NCBI RefSeq assembly: GCF_018991925.1
Contig: NW_024756966.1
Location: 505,001 to 569,000, forward strand
Direction: 5' to 3'
DNA from: Homarus americanus
Lineage: Eukaryota; Arthropoda; Malacostraca; Decapoda; Nephropidae
DNA: 64,000 nt
This document shows, piece after piece, positions 1 through 10,784 of the stretch. The position numbers and the translations under genes were made by a program. The notes beneath the pieces are model-generated. The model did not search any database, was not told where the DNA came from, and saw only the letters and a list, made by a program, of their open reading frames with translations. Position 1 is the stretch's first letter, and each line of letters opens with the position of its first letter.

Positions 1-261
1 ATGACTGGTGCTGAGGTAGGGAGGTAGGTAGGTCGGGTGGGTGGGTGTGGTCCAAGTTGTGGCCGATGTCACCATTACGGACGAGTTTGACAGTCGCGTT
101 GGGTTCGAATCTTTTTGATGGGTTTATACAGACAGACAGGCAGACAGAAATATAGATAGAGCAGAAAGATAGATATATAGATAGATAGATTATTCACGTG
201 CTCTAGTAACTAAGGGCTAACTTTATTAAATACACGATACATAAATTTTCTTCATACACTA

Positions 262-267
<6 letters not shown>
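1..267. other. Non-coding flank with short GGTA and GACA/GATA runs
   Basis: Mostly single-copy DNA. Short GGTAG/GGGTG runs lie near the start and an imperfect GACA-to-GATA run occupies about 130-190. A B-box-like GGTTCGAATC stands at 102-111, but no convincing A box or stem set accompanies it, so no RNA gene is called. Confidence 0.6.

Positions 268-330
<63 letters not shown>
268..330. repeat. (CT)n microsatellite
   Basis: An uninterrupted CT dinucleotide tract of about 31 units on the plus strand. Confidence 0.97.
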
Positions 331-332
<2 letters not shown>

Positions 333-937
333 GTTTAGTGGGTGGGTAGGTGGGCAGGGCAGGGCGTTACATTCATCGTCATTACAGGAGTCTGGTGTCA
401 CAGCACTTGGTCATACGTTTGCTTTGTTCAGTACAGGCGGCGTCCCCAGTGTGCCGTTAATACTAGTAAGGAGGAACAATGTTAGCTCGTCTACCTTACC
501 TTGTGCTGGGAGGGTTTGTCTTAGCTTGTACGGTGTTCTTCCTCAACATGAGTATACCCCGTGTTTACTGTTCGGGCTTGGATTTGTTGTTGTTTTTTAT
601 TTTTTAGTGTGGCTGGTTATTATTTTTTAATTTTGTTATTGTTATTATTTTTTTGTTTTTTGTATTATTTTTATTGTTATTTTTGTTATTGTTATTATTA
701 CTACTATCATTTTTATTTATTTTTAGTTATTTTGTTTGTTTTTCTTTTTTCTTTCGTTTTTATTTTTGTTTTTTGGTTCTTTTATTCGTTCTTTTGTTAA
801 ATTCTTCCTCCCTGACGTTGTTATGTTAACTCTAATGTGTTGCCAACAGGTGGAGTAGACCAGGGCAGTGTGAGGCAGGCGAGCGTTCGTTTGGCGTAGC
901 GTCCATTAATGTTATTCGGGGATAAAAGGGAACGCCA
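331..937. other. Unique sequence with a T-rich stretch
   Basis: About 570-800 is dominated by TTATT/TTTTG words. The open frames there encode only Phe/Leu/Tyr/Val-rich low-complexity peptides. No gene is seen. Confidence 0.6.
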
Positions 938-1590
938 GGCTCTGACAGTGTTCAATGTAGATCTTCCTCCACCCTGACAGTGTACAGTGTAAGTCCTCCC
1001 TCATCACCCTGACAGTGTAGGTCCTCCCTCATCACCCTGACAGTGTAGGTCCTCCCTCATCACCCTGACAGTGTTCAGTGTTGGTCGTCCTCCGTCCTGA
1101 CAGTGTACAGTATAGCTCCTTCCTCATCACCCTGACAGTGTGCAGGGCTCCTCCATCACCCCTGACAGTGTTCAGTGTAGATCCTCCTCCACCCCTGACA
1201 GTGTGTCTCCTCATTCAGTCAGTAGATGACCCTGCACAGTGTAGGTCTGACAATGTGGGTCACCTCATCACCCTGACAGTGTTCAGTGTAGATCCTCCTC
1301 CACCCTGACAGTGTAGGTCTCCCTCACTGACAGTGTTCAGTGTAGTCCTCCTCACCTGACAATGTGGGTCCCACCCTCATCACCCTGACGGTGTTCGGTG
1401 TAGATGATCCTCCACCCTGACAATGGGTCCACCCTCATCACACAGCAGTGTTCAGTGTAGATCTCCTCCACCCTGGCAGTGTGGCTCCTCCCTCATCACC
1501 TGGCAGTGTTCAGTGGAATCCCCTCCTCCCACCCTGACAGTGTAGGTCCTCCCTCATCACCCTGACACTGTAGCTCCGCCACCATCACTC
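938..1590. repeat. Degenerate minisatellite, ~25-30 bp CCCTGACAGTGT unit
   Basis: The core CCCTGACAGTGTWSAGTGTA alternates with GGTCCTCCCTCATCA some twenty or more times. Unit lengths vary through small indels, most of all in the middle (about 1200-1500), while both edges are more regular. Short open frames on both strands are by-products of the repeat. Confidence 0.9.
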
Positions 1591-2090
1591 TCACTGTGGC
1601 TGCATTGTCTCTCTCCCTCACCGTCCCTTCCCCTCTCTCGTGTAAATGATCCCCTATAGTATTATCCCTTGTCCCCTCTCCCCCCTCTCCACCCCCCTCA
1701 TTGCCCCACTCCCCCACCGCAGTAAAAATCATGTGAAATTGGTAAAAAGTGAGGGATTCTTGTGCCTCCCTCTCCCTCTCGTGACCCCTCCAAGCTGTCC
1801 CTCCCCCCTCCCACCTCCCTTTAGCCATCACCCAAGCGTGCATTTCCCCTCCATTCCCTCCTCTCTTCCATCTCTCCTCCTCCTCTTCTCTTGTCCCCTC
1901 CATTGCCTCCTTTCCACTAGCTTCTCCTTAGTGTCCATTCCACATCTACCTATTTACTTCTCCCTTTCCATTCCTCGTTCACTTCCCCTCTTCTCCACTC
2001 CTTCTACTCCCTGTCCATCTCTCCTCCTCCTTCTCCTCTCCCCCTCCACTCCCTGTCCACTCCTCCTCCTCCTCCCCTACAGCACATTAC
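1591..2090. repeat. Pyrimidine-rich low-complexity tract (CCTCC/CTTCTC)
   Basis: The plus strand is overwhelmingly C and T, with repeated CCCCTCYC and TCCTCCTCC words. A 150-codon open frame here is Pro/Ser/Leu low complexity and is not taken as a gene. Confidence 0.85.
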
Positions 2091-2344
2091 GTTTTTGAGG
2101 GTGTCGCCCGCTGCCCAGAGATACAATATCCAATGGGGCGATCAGAGGGGAATATGTATCTATCCATAATCCATCCCGCCGCCTCGATTTCCACCCGTTT
2201 ATCCTCGCGTCTTAAGGGCTACTTCTCCACCCCGCCACCCGCTCGGGCTTGAGACGCTCTAGGTGGGTGAGAAATGAGAGCACACAGTCAAACGCCGGTA
2301 ATATATTATTCAAGATAGTATGTCATTATAGCTCTCCCAATTTA
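2091..2344. other. Short unique spacer
   Basis: Single-copy sequence between a pyrimidine-rich and a G-rich block. No gene is recognised. Confidence 0.5.
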
Positions 2345-2612
2345 GATTTTTGAGTTCGAATTCAGGAGGGGAGAAGGGGGTCGTGGGGGAGTAGTGGGAG
2401 GGTTGATGAAATAGGGAGGGATTAGGTGGGAGGCGGGGTCGGAAGGTGTGAAGTGGGGGTGGTAGGGTGGACTATGGGGGTAAGGGTGTGGTGGTAGATA
2501 TGGTAAGGGGTGGGAGAAGGGGGAGGTTGGGTAGGGGAATTGGGAGAAAATTGGGGTGAGTGGGTAGGGTAAAAGAGAGGGAGGGGAGAGGGGGAGGGTA
2601 CTCTTTAAGGTT
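2345..2612 (+). repeat. G-rich tract with many GGG/GGGG runs
   Basis: Dense G runs separated by one to seven bases, of the form GGTGGGAGGCGGGG and GGGTAGGGG. This composition can form G-quadruplexes on the plus strand. A C-rich stretch about 170 bp further on (2786-2905) has the opposite composition. Confidence 0.75.
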
Positions 2613-3564
2613 TGGTTCCCATGTGCCTTTTGTTATCGTAGGATGATCACCCTTGGGTCATTTTAATGGTGAAGTTATGGAAAAATGGTAACTAGGGGAA
2701 AAAAAAACATTACCCCCAACTTGGTTAATGGCCTGAGACGGTTAATGCCGGGAAACTGATGGTTATTGCACTTTTTGGACTTCTCTCCCACACCCTTTTT
2801 TTTTCCTTCTCCCACCCCATTTTCCCCTACTTCACCCCTTTTCCCCTCTCCATCTCTTTACCCCTTACTCATCTCTTTTTCCCCTCCCACACCCCTTTTA
2901 TTTTGAGGTAAACCCGACATCGTAATTTTTAAGTATTTCAGTTATTAAAGGATGTTAGCATATATTTTTAGGTATTAATGGGGATTATAATTAATTTTTA
3001 GGTACTAATGGGCGTTAGTCTCTACTTAATTATCAACGGGTATTGTCATTTACCCTGTATGTATAATTTAAAAGTGACGAGAGTATGTATGTCGACACCT
3101 AGCTTGGCCATTGAAAGAACGTGTTGTACTCCAAGCTCGTCCGGGCCTTAATAAGTAATGAAGATACGCCAGGTAATTTCCTAGGTGTCTATGTGTAGTT
3201 ATTAATTACCGTCAAAGGTGATTTATGTTGGTGTACCCACGATTGTTTTTTTTTTTGTTTTTTTTTTGTCCAGGTGTTTTTTTGTCCAGGTGTGTTTGTG
3301 TTCATAGAGGGTTTCTTCGTAACTTTTTTTTTGTTCATGTTAAAGCCAATTGTTAATTATATTATTTCTCGACGCTATGCTGGGAAGTTTCGACATAATG
3401 TACAGTACAGTCAACTACTCAAGTCCTGAGGCCGCCTCGCTCGTCCTGAACCACGAACCCAAGAATTCAGACTCATGAACCCGAAGCATTTATGGACAGA
3501 ATAATGTATCAGTCTATTGCTTCGGATTCAGAAGTAATGTCACCTTATTAGCATCAGGTGACTC
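2613..3564. other. AT-leaning unique sequence with one C/T-rich patch
   Basis: 2786-2905 is TCTCCCAC/CCCCTTTT-rich. About 2930-3060 contains three loose copies of a TTTTTAGGTAYTAATGGG-like word, probably an eroded tandem repeat. The rest is single copy, and no gene is seen. Confidence 0.5.
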
Positions 3565-3610
3565 ACAAACACTCACTCACTCACCCACCCACTCACCCAC
3601 CCACTCACCT
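3565..3610. repeat. (ACTC)/(ACCC) tetranucleotide run
   Basis: Alternating CACTCACTCACC and CACCCACCC units. Confidence 0.85.
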
Positions 3611-3994
3611 TAGGATCATCAGGTGAGTGTACTGTAGAAGGCATGACGGCCCACCACGTGAGTTATGGACGCCGGTAATAATGCCCTAAGACATGTGTGT
3701 GTGTGTGAGCTGTAAGCAAATGATACAGAGTGTTGCCATCAGAGGGGGGCCGTGCCATATCAGCTCGGGGCCGGCCAATGGAGACTGGCGTGAAATGGCT
3801 CTCCTTTATCAGGGTTTGGTTGTAATATGTTGTCGTTTGTCATTCTTAGGGCTTCCAGGTCATATTCATCGGCATCAGCATCTCCAGAAGGGTCCTCATT
3901 TATTGCGTATATTTATATTTATTCCCGAGCTGTGTGTTCCTTCTCTCTGGTCAGACCTCCGGGGCACTTACTGGTGGGTGGTGGTGTTGGAGTG
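3611..3994. other. Unique sequence
   Basis: Single copy with mixed base composition and a short GT run near 3695. The reading frame that enters from here into the CT tract shows no domain. Confidence 0.5.
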
Positions 3995-4352
<358 letters not shown>

Positions 4353-4980
4353 CTCCCGTATGACTCAAGCGATGGCGATTTATTTTTTACGTTCTATTGT
4401 ATTGCTAAAGGCGTATATATTGCTCTGTCCGTGCGTATAGTCGTCCACACGTCCGTCCCTTTGTCTCGCCTCCCTCCCCCTCTGGGTACGATAACATACA
4501 CAGTATTCCGTCAAGTCAGTTTGATAGGTATATGTTTTAATGTGGTTTGATTTTGAACGCTATTTGACTTCTTTTCTTAACTTACCATAAAAATGAATTT
4601 GTTTAACCTAAACATGAAGTTTTATTCAGTTTTATTTGTTTTTTATTCATGTTTTTCATAGTTTACATCTTTATTTATGTTTTAGTTATACATTCAAACA
4701 CAGTGAAAAGTTTAATTTATTCGTGAGTGAAAAAGAAAGTTAAAACTCAAATATTAGTTTAAAGTCCCCAGTAATATTAATATATCTTTAAATATCGTAT
4801 ATATACCCAAAATATATCAGCGTATATACTCTTCCGTCATAGCGGGGTATAACAGCGTTTAGTGAGCTCAGTACCCGACCTTCCTGACTTGACTGATGGA
4901 AGCTCTGTTTTCTTGCCCATGGGATATGTTTTTTAAGTGTGGTTTAAGGCAGCCAGTAGTCACCTTTTGTTCACTCTTGT
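4353..4980. other. AT-rich unique sequence
   Basis: Single copy, T/A-rich between about 4500 and 4850. No gene, RNA or mobile element is recognised. Confidence 0.5.
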
Positions 4981-5255
4981 ACCGGTGTCAGCCATAGCGA
5001 AGTGTACCGGTGTCAGCCATAGTGAAGTGTACCGGTGTCAGCCATAGCGAAGTGTACCGGTGTCAGCCATAGTGAAGTGTACCGGTGTCAGCCATAGCGA
5101 AGTGTACCGGTGTCAGCCATAGTGAAGTGTACCGGTGTCAGCCATAGTGAAGTGTACCGGTGTCAGCCATAGCGAAGTGTACCGGTGTCAGCCATAGCGA
5201 AGTGTACCGGTGTCAGCCATAGTGAAGTGTACCGGTGTCAGCCATAGTGAAGTGT
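4981..5255. repeat. Minisatellite, 25 bp x 11
   Basis: Eleven head-to-tail units begin ACCGGTGTCAGCCATAGYGA and end AGTGT, all exactly 25 bp. The only internal variation is one C/T site, which reads C T C T C T T C C T T from left to right. The array ends in a truncated unit, CAGCC. Such high identity without indels indicates recent expansion. Confidence 0.98.
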
Positions 5256-5570
5256 CAGCCAAAGAAATAATAAAACAATAACTTGTGATCTTGGTTTTAG
5301 TAGTTGTTAATGATGTTATTTTTGTTAATTAAATTAGAAATATTAATGTTTTTAGTGTATTGTTACTTGTGTTAGTATTGTTAATATTATTTACTTTATT
5401 GTTATTGTTCTTGTTATGATTTTGTTATTGGTTGAAAATTTGAATGTTGTTATTTTTTGTTGATGTTATTTATTGTTTTTGTTATTTATTGTTAATGTTA
5501 TTTATTGTTGATGTTATTTATTGTTGATGTTATTTATTGTTATTGTTAGTTTATTGTTGATGTTGTAGGT
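5256..5570. repeat. Degenerate TTATTGTTGATG repeat
   Basis: T-rich DNA in which TTATTTATTGTTGATG recurs. The copies are best between about 5455 and 5560, where the period is 18 bp, and decay towards the left. Confidence 0.8.
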
Positions 5571-5940
5571 TTTATTGCGTCAGGTCCCGTCACGGTGTTG
5601 GCTCTCCATCTATTTAAAGTGCTACAAACGACACCCTGTAAAACGCGTGACGATCGAACTTGCATTCTTAAAAAAACACATTTCCTGCCTCTCGCATTCC
5701 CCCCTTGAGCCATCTCCCATTTCCCTCGTGATTTCCGTCCGTCGCCCATTAAAAAGAATGATAATGGGGGAAGCAAGCAAGGACGAGCCGCGTTTTCTAT
5801 AACAAGAGAAAATGGGTGTTGGGGTGCGTCCTCATCCCGGCTGTCGATGATGGCACATTATCGTTTCTCATCCACGCCTAATGTCCTCATTACTATCCCG
5901 CCGTATCACTGCCCACCCGCCTTCTTGGTGTGGCTGTTAT
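5571..5940. other. Unique, GC-balanced spacer
   Basis: Non-repetitive sequence between two minisatellites. Short open frames exist on both strands but show no recognisable family. Confidence 0.5.
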
Positions 5941-6174
5941 TCCCGCTGTGTGGCCCTCCCTGGCCACTACACCCGCTGTGTGGCCCTCCCTGACCGCTAC
6001 ACCCGCTGTGTGGCCCTCCCTGACCGCTACACCCGCTGTGTGGCCCTCCCTGGCCACTACACCCGCTGTGTGGCCCTCCCTGGCCACTACACCCGCTGTG
6101 TGGCCCTCCCTGACCGCTACACCCGCTGTGTGGCCCTCCCTGGCCACTACACCCGCTGTGTGGCCAGTCCACAC
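5941..6174. repeat. Minisatellite, 30 bp x ~7.7
   Basis: Units of exactly 30 bp contain CGCTGTGTGGCCCTCCCTG. Two variants differ at two sites, GGCCAC and GACCGC, arranged A B B A A B A plus a partial copy. Because 30 is divisible by three, several frames on both strands stay open across the array. These peptides are repeat artefacts. Confidence 0.97.
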
Positions 6175-6640
6175 TAGATGTTAGGAGATGACTTACATCT
6201 TGTAAGAGTTCCTCCCGAGCCTCTGCAACCTACATTGCTACGGTTATAAGCCAAATGGACCCCAACCCTAATAGACCCAAGCCTAACCTCGGGACTGGGG
6301 CCTATTAGGAATGGGCACTGATCGTGGTGTATAACTGAGGTTAAACCGAGACCCAATAGGACTGGGGCCCAGTTAACAAAGTGCTCCCCCACGGTCATCC
6401 ACACCACTACATACAGCAGCGGTCACCGTCACCGGCAAGAGAGTAACGTACACGACTCTGTTGACCGCGGCCAGTATACCGCGCCACTCAACACTGAGGA
6501 GTGAGGCTGAGTTTTTACCACACCGCGCGCACCTAACACTTACAGAGACGTGTGTGTGTGTGTGTGTATAGAAGGCATACACATGTCAAGCAGTAGACAT
6601 GTATCTGGTCTGCTCATCTGATCACAAACACACTTCTCTC
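6175..6640. other. Unique sequence with a short GACCCCAACCCTAATAG repeat
   Basis: 6240-6375 holds several loose copies of CCYAATAGGACYGGGGCC-like words, a small degenerate repeat. A short GT run lies at 6551-6567. No gene is recognised. Confidence 0.5.
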
Positions 6641-6722
6641 GTTCAGTGTGTATGTATGTATGTATGTATGTCCATGTATGTGTGTCCAAGTACGTGTGTG
6701 TGTGTGTGTGTGTGTGTGTGGA
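6641..6722. repeat. Compound (TATG)n / (GT)n
   Basis: TATGTATG units followed by a GT run ending at about 6720. Confidence 0.9.
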
Positions 6723-6739
6723 GGGGGGCTACACACGTC

Positions 6740-7030
6740 GAGGAGTGGTGGCCGCCTATCTGGTCTGCTCCTCTGATCAATCTCGCCCTGATAGATGCGC
6801 CATTTCCATTTATTATTTCGTACGGGGCATTCCCCAAAATTGAAGATACAGTTATCATTGAAGTATTCGTATTGGGAGCGTATTAGCATTTTTCGCCCAT
6901 TTTGTATTTCAAATGCAAATCCCTTTCGAAGCGCGATCAATACCGATTCTGTCTCCTCCAAATGAAAGATTTTTGTACGCTTGTATTTTGGCCCAGCGAA
7001 AAGATTTTTGGAGTTTTGTAGCTTTGGGAA
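6740..7030. other. Repeat-free island; candidate conserved non-coding element
   Basis: About 290 bp free of simple repeats, bounded by TATG/GT tracts on both sides. It contains a perfect POU octamer ATGCAAAT at 6913-6920 and AT-rich homeodomain-like words (TTTATTATTT, CGTATTAGC). The minus strand is open for more than 100 codons across it. The translation matches no family I know, and two other frames are also partly open, so a non-coding element is the better guess. Nothing here proves constraint. Confidence 0.35.
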
Positions 7031-7040
7031 GACTGGAGTT

Positions 7041-7226
7041 GGAGTATGTATGTGTGTATGTATGTATGTATGTATGTATGTATGTATGTATGTATGTCGC
7101 TCACCAAGACACTCCTCGATACAACAAGACCTTTCCGATGAGGTATACATGACCTTTTGTATGTTAAGTAGTTGGGAGGAGAGTGCCCGTCCTCACCCAG
7201 TACCCATCTCTCTCTCTCTCTCTCTC
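7041..7226. repeat. (TATG)n at 7041-7097 and (CT)n at 7207-7226
   Basis: Two simple tracts separated by about 110 bp of unique sequence. Confidence 0.93.
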
Positions 7227-7371
7227 GACTAACAGTCTGGAGGAGACAGCAGTGATGTTTGTCTGTATGTCCGTGTCCAATTTGGTTTCTCCCCTCCTAC
7301 GGTAGTATAACATAGAGTTAATGTAGTGTTAATTTTTAGTGTTGAAATGGTAAATCTTTTTGTATGGGTTG

Positions 7372-7460
<89 letters not shown>
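7372..7460. repeat. (GT)n, ~44 units
   Basis: Uninterrupted alternating GT, a potential Z-DNA former. Confidence 0.97.
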
Positions 7461-7462
<2 letters not shown>

Positions 7463-7974
7463 ACCAAATGACCAACACATACATAAAAGATGAAAGATCC
7501 CAGTGATGTGTAGAGATGATTTCCTTACGTTTGGTAATTTAGAAGATTACCTGGAACATACATACATACATACATACATACATGGAATAATGTCGGGGTG
7601 TGTTGGTGTTCTAGAGCTCTATGGCGAGGTATGTTGGTACTCTGTTGTGGGGGGAGGGTATTGGCGTGGTCTCTGTGGTGGGGGTAGTGGCGTGGGCTCT
7701 ATCGGCCACTAACGACCCTGTTAACTCTAAGAAAAGGCCTCATTAAGGAGAGAGAATATGCACAATAACACAACTTTAATTTCCTCATTGGAGTCTTAAT
7801 TAATTTGTTGATTTTAATGTATCTGAATGAACCTTAATTACTAAAAGATCCATTTCATATATTTTTTTAATGAAACGAGAAAGAATTTAATGTATTGATG
7901 TTATAATTATAAATATTTTTATATCTACGTGGGAAAAATATATATATATGAATTTAAATTATATTGATTGCTTA

Positions 7975-7978
<4 letters not shown>
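7461..7978. other. Unique sequence with a short (ACAT)n run
   Basis: ACAT units lie at about 7556-7582, followed by G/T-rich and then AT-rich single-copy DNA. No gene is seen. Confidence 0.5.

Positions 7979-8064
<86 letters not shown>
7979..8064. repeat. (AT)n, 43 units
   Basis: A perfect AT dinucleotide tract in an AT-rich neighbourhood. It is self-complementary and therefore cruciform-prone. Confidence 0.97.
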
Positions 8065-8067
<3 letters not shown>

Positions 8068-8324
8068 GTATCTTGTCAAAGGGAAAAAAATATGACTTTT
8101 GATTACGTAAATATGAGTTAATTGGTCATTGGTTACATTAAATAATAGTTGGAAAGAGTAGTAATATTTCTTACCCCACTTGAATCAGTCAAAAAAGGCG
8201 TGTGTTTGTGTGTCTAAATTCGGCCATGCAGTAATTTACTTATTTATTGTTAGAAAAAAGACGTTAATTCCGTGTTGTGTTAATGAAAGAGCATTAATTA
8301 CACCCTCCCCATCACTCGCAATCT
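8065..8324. other. AT-rich unique sequence
   Basis: Single copy. No feature is recognised. Confidence 0.45.
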
Positions 8325-8365
8325 ACTCACTCACTCACTCACTCACTCACTCACTCACTCACTCA
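8325..8365. repeat. (ACTC)n, ~10 units
   Basis: A perfect ACTC tetranucleotide run. Confidence 0.95.
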
Positions 8366-8407
8366 GGATTGACGGGAATTTGCCTACCTTCAAGTGGCAA
8401 CCTCGTG

Positions 8408-8408
8408 C

Positions 8409-8470
<62 letters not shown>

Positions 8471-8482
8471 GTTGTTGTTGTT
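8408..8482. repeat. (TTA)n followed by (GTT)4
   Basis: About 20 TTA units and then GTT units. Frames through it give poly-Leu, poly-Tyr or poly-Asn peptides, which are artefacts. Confidence 0.97.
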
Positions 8483-8856
8483 CATCCCTATCATTCTACC
8501 TCCCCCAACACCTCTCCATTCTACCTCCCCCTCCCCCACTCTACCTCCTTCATTATCTCCCTCACACCACCACATAATTTATCCACCAAACCAAAAAAAT
8601 ACAGTAAATCCCTCTCCTATAATGACCACTATATTGGGGATTATATATTGAATCCCCCCTCCTCTCCCTCCCCCTCCCATCACCATACCGCGCCATAACA
8701 CACACACGCACCATAATAATGCATTAATGTCCCCGAGCGCCTCTAAATATAAAGTTTCATTAATGGTGACACATCAAAGAGTCAAAGAAAATGGAAAATG
8801 GGTAACTCACTCATAAAAAAAGATATCTGATTATTTGCTGCACCCTCACCCTCCCT

Positions 8857-8858
<2 letters not shown>
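8483..8858. other. C/T-rich then unique sequence
   Basis: CTACCTCCCCC-rich DNA to about 8560, then single-copy AT-rich DNA. No gene is seen. Confidence 0.5.
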
Positions 8859-8912
<54 letters not shown>

Positions 8913-8929
8913 ACTCTCTCTCTCTCTCT
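8859..8929. repeat. Compound (GT)n-(CT)n
   Basis: About 26 GT units pass directly into a short CT run. Confidence 0.95.
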
Positions 8930-9446
8930 TTGAAAATGAGAAATCAATACATGATGGAATATTTTTATGCCTTTTTGGGGAGAAGTGTTTTGTGCTGTGC
9001 TTAAACCTCTCTCTCCCACTCCTCCCCCGACTCTCCCCCCCACCCCTCGAAGGCGATATTTATGTGATCTTGTGTATTGAGATGACGTAATAAGCCATGT
9101 TGAAAATGTTGATTGGATGTTGAACCTAATGTTTACACTTTGATTGAAGTCTGTAGGTAATGTTGCGGCGAATGGAATGCCGATAATTATTATTGGCTGG
9201 GAAGGTAGTGGCGAAATGTTTGCAGGCCACAATACGTTAATATCGTTCTAGAGTTTATTTATGGGTGGAAATGACGCCGCGAGGTTTGATTCGCGGTGTG
9301 AAATATGCAAGAACGACGTCACCTAAGCGCAGGGTGGTGGGAATGACTCCTAGATTGAGTCGATCCTGCCGGCGGGAATGTTGAAACGAGTGATGTGAGT
9401 CAAAATGTTGTGAATGTGTTGATGATATTGGTCACACATTTATACG

Positions 9447-9450
<4 letters not shown>
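8930..9450. other. Unique sequence
   Basis: Single-copy DNA with a GC-balanced portion at 9240-9400. No gene or element is recognised. Confidence 0.5.

Positions 9451-9499
<49 letters not shown>
9451..9499. repeat. (GT)n, ~24 units
   Basis: A perfect GT tract. Confidence 0.96.
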
Positions 9500-9502
<3 letters not shown>

Positions 9503-9891
9503 GTATAGACCTCCTCCTCCGCCTTCTCCTACCCCACCTTCAGGCACCAAACATTAATTTTCCACAAAGATAAGAAGAAATATCAAACTTAACCGAGGGA
9601 AAAATAAATGACCCAGATCACAGTGTTTTATCTTGACTACTGAACACTGAACACAATCCCTGAACACTCTGTACAGTACTCAGCCTTATTACTCCGGCCT
9701 CTGTGTTAATGTTTAGTGAGGGGGGGGGGAGGGGGAGGGATAATTCTAGGTACATAGTTATGGATGATCGGTGAGTGGAGTACACGGTTTAAGGTGTTAT
9801 AACCTCTAGAGTTCGAGGTGTGTCTCTGAGTACCTGGCTGCCTCTCTTGAGTACATGGGGTTAGTCTAGTGGGTATGATTTTTTGGACCTT
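9500..9891. other. Unique sequence with a G run
   Basis: Single copy, with a GGGGGGGGGAGGGGG run near 9721. The words TGAACACTGAACACA and TGAACACTCTG near 9640-9672 form a tiny tandem repeat. Confidence 0.5.
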
Positions 9892-10025
9892 TCAGTACGG
9901 TGATGAGGTTTCTTGTGTACGGTGATTTAAGCCCTTGAGTCTGATGACCTGAATCCAAGAGTACGATGACTTAAGACCTCGAGTATGATGATTTATGCCT
10001 TAGAGTACGATGACATTGTCCTCAA
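9892..10025. repeat. Eroded tandem repeat, ~22 bp x 6
   Basis: The word GTACGATGACTTAAGMCYTC recurs with substitutions at roughly 22-bp spacing (for example near 9915, 9959, 9981 and 10005). The copies are diverged but their register is still visible. Confidence 0.7.
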
Positions 10026-10054
10026 GGGTCAACTCCGTGGTGAGGGTTAAGGAG

Positions 10055-10132
10055 CAACAGAGGGTGGTAGTGGTGTGGTGGTAGGAGTGGTAGTGGTAGT
10101 GGTGTGGTGGTAGTGGTGCAGGTGGTGGTGTG
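10055..10132. repeat. GGTGGTAGTGGTGT low-complexity repeat
   Basis: Trinucleotide-like GGT/AGT DNA with recurring GTGGTGTGGTGGTAG. Confidence 0.85.
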
Positions 10133-10300
10133 TGGCTTCGTGGTAATGTTACCACACTTGATTTATGCGGTTTAGTATAACTCAGAATTTATTGGTAAAC
10201 AAAAAAACTTATAGTGGTCAGTTTGTCTCCAGTAATTTATGGTCCGAAAAAAGTGGATATTTACCCAAATTTCTTTCTCTTAGATTTGATAGACGTGAAG

Positions 10301-10440
<140 letters not shown>

Positions 10441-10680
10441 TAAGTTTACGCAAAGTAGTGTTCAGGTACATGGAAATTAGTTAGAAAAATAGATAAATCG
10501 CCCAACACTTGTACAGTTAGTCACATTAAACATAGACAAGTGTTGTATTTAAACGATGTGAATACGATAGTTTAAAAACATAATGTAAGAGCGTGTATCA
10601 GGGGTCAGCTCACACAATACCAGGCCATCGATACACAAAGAGGCATTACAATCGACCGCCTTCACTTACCAAAGTATAAA

Positions 10681-10784
10681 GTTAGGTACCTATTCACAGT
10701 TAGGTGGGCTGTGGGTGCCGCAAGCTCGAACCAGCGACCCTAACGAACAGAGACGAGTTTTGTATCCACCCACCCACCACAACC
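10681..10784 (-). mobile_element. tRNA-derived SINE-like copy
   Basis: Read on the minus strand, this begins GGTTGTGGTGGGTGGGTGG with an A-box-like TGGGTGGGTGG (complement of 10767-10777). A B box GGTTCGAGCTT follows (complement of 10722-10732), about 45 bp further on, as in a tRNA. The body then runs to TGAATAGGTACCT. It aligns with the copy at 17768-17872 through GTGGATACAA, TTAGG-GTC, CTGGTTC and the A(A/G)TRGGTACCT-like body word. No intact tRNA fold is claimed. Confidence 0.5.

Noticed and set aside
43..115. Possible tRNA around GGTTCGAATC near the window start
   Set aside because: The B box is good, but no matching A box at the right spacing and no acceptor pairing were found.
938..1590. 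CRISPR-like array of repeats and spacers
   Set aside because: Unit length and the 'spacers' are themselves repetitive and degenerate. This is a eukaryotic minisatellite, and no cas genes exist nearby.
5881..6184. Overlapping frames on both strands encoding ~10-residue repeats
   Set aside because: A 30-bp unit keeps any stop-free frame open. There is no homology, signal peptide or bias expected of a repeat protein.
6614..7150. 178-codon minus-strand frame as a gene
   Set aside because: Both ends are TATG/GT repeat peptides, and only the middle is non-repetitive and resembles nothing known. Treated as a candidate non-coding element instead.
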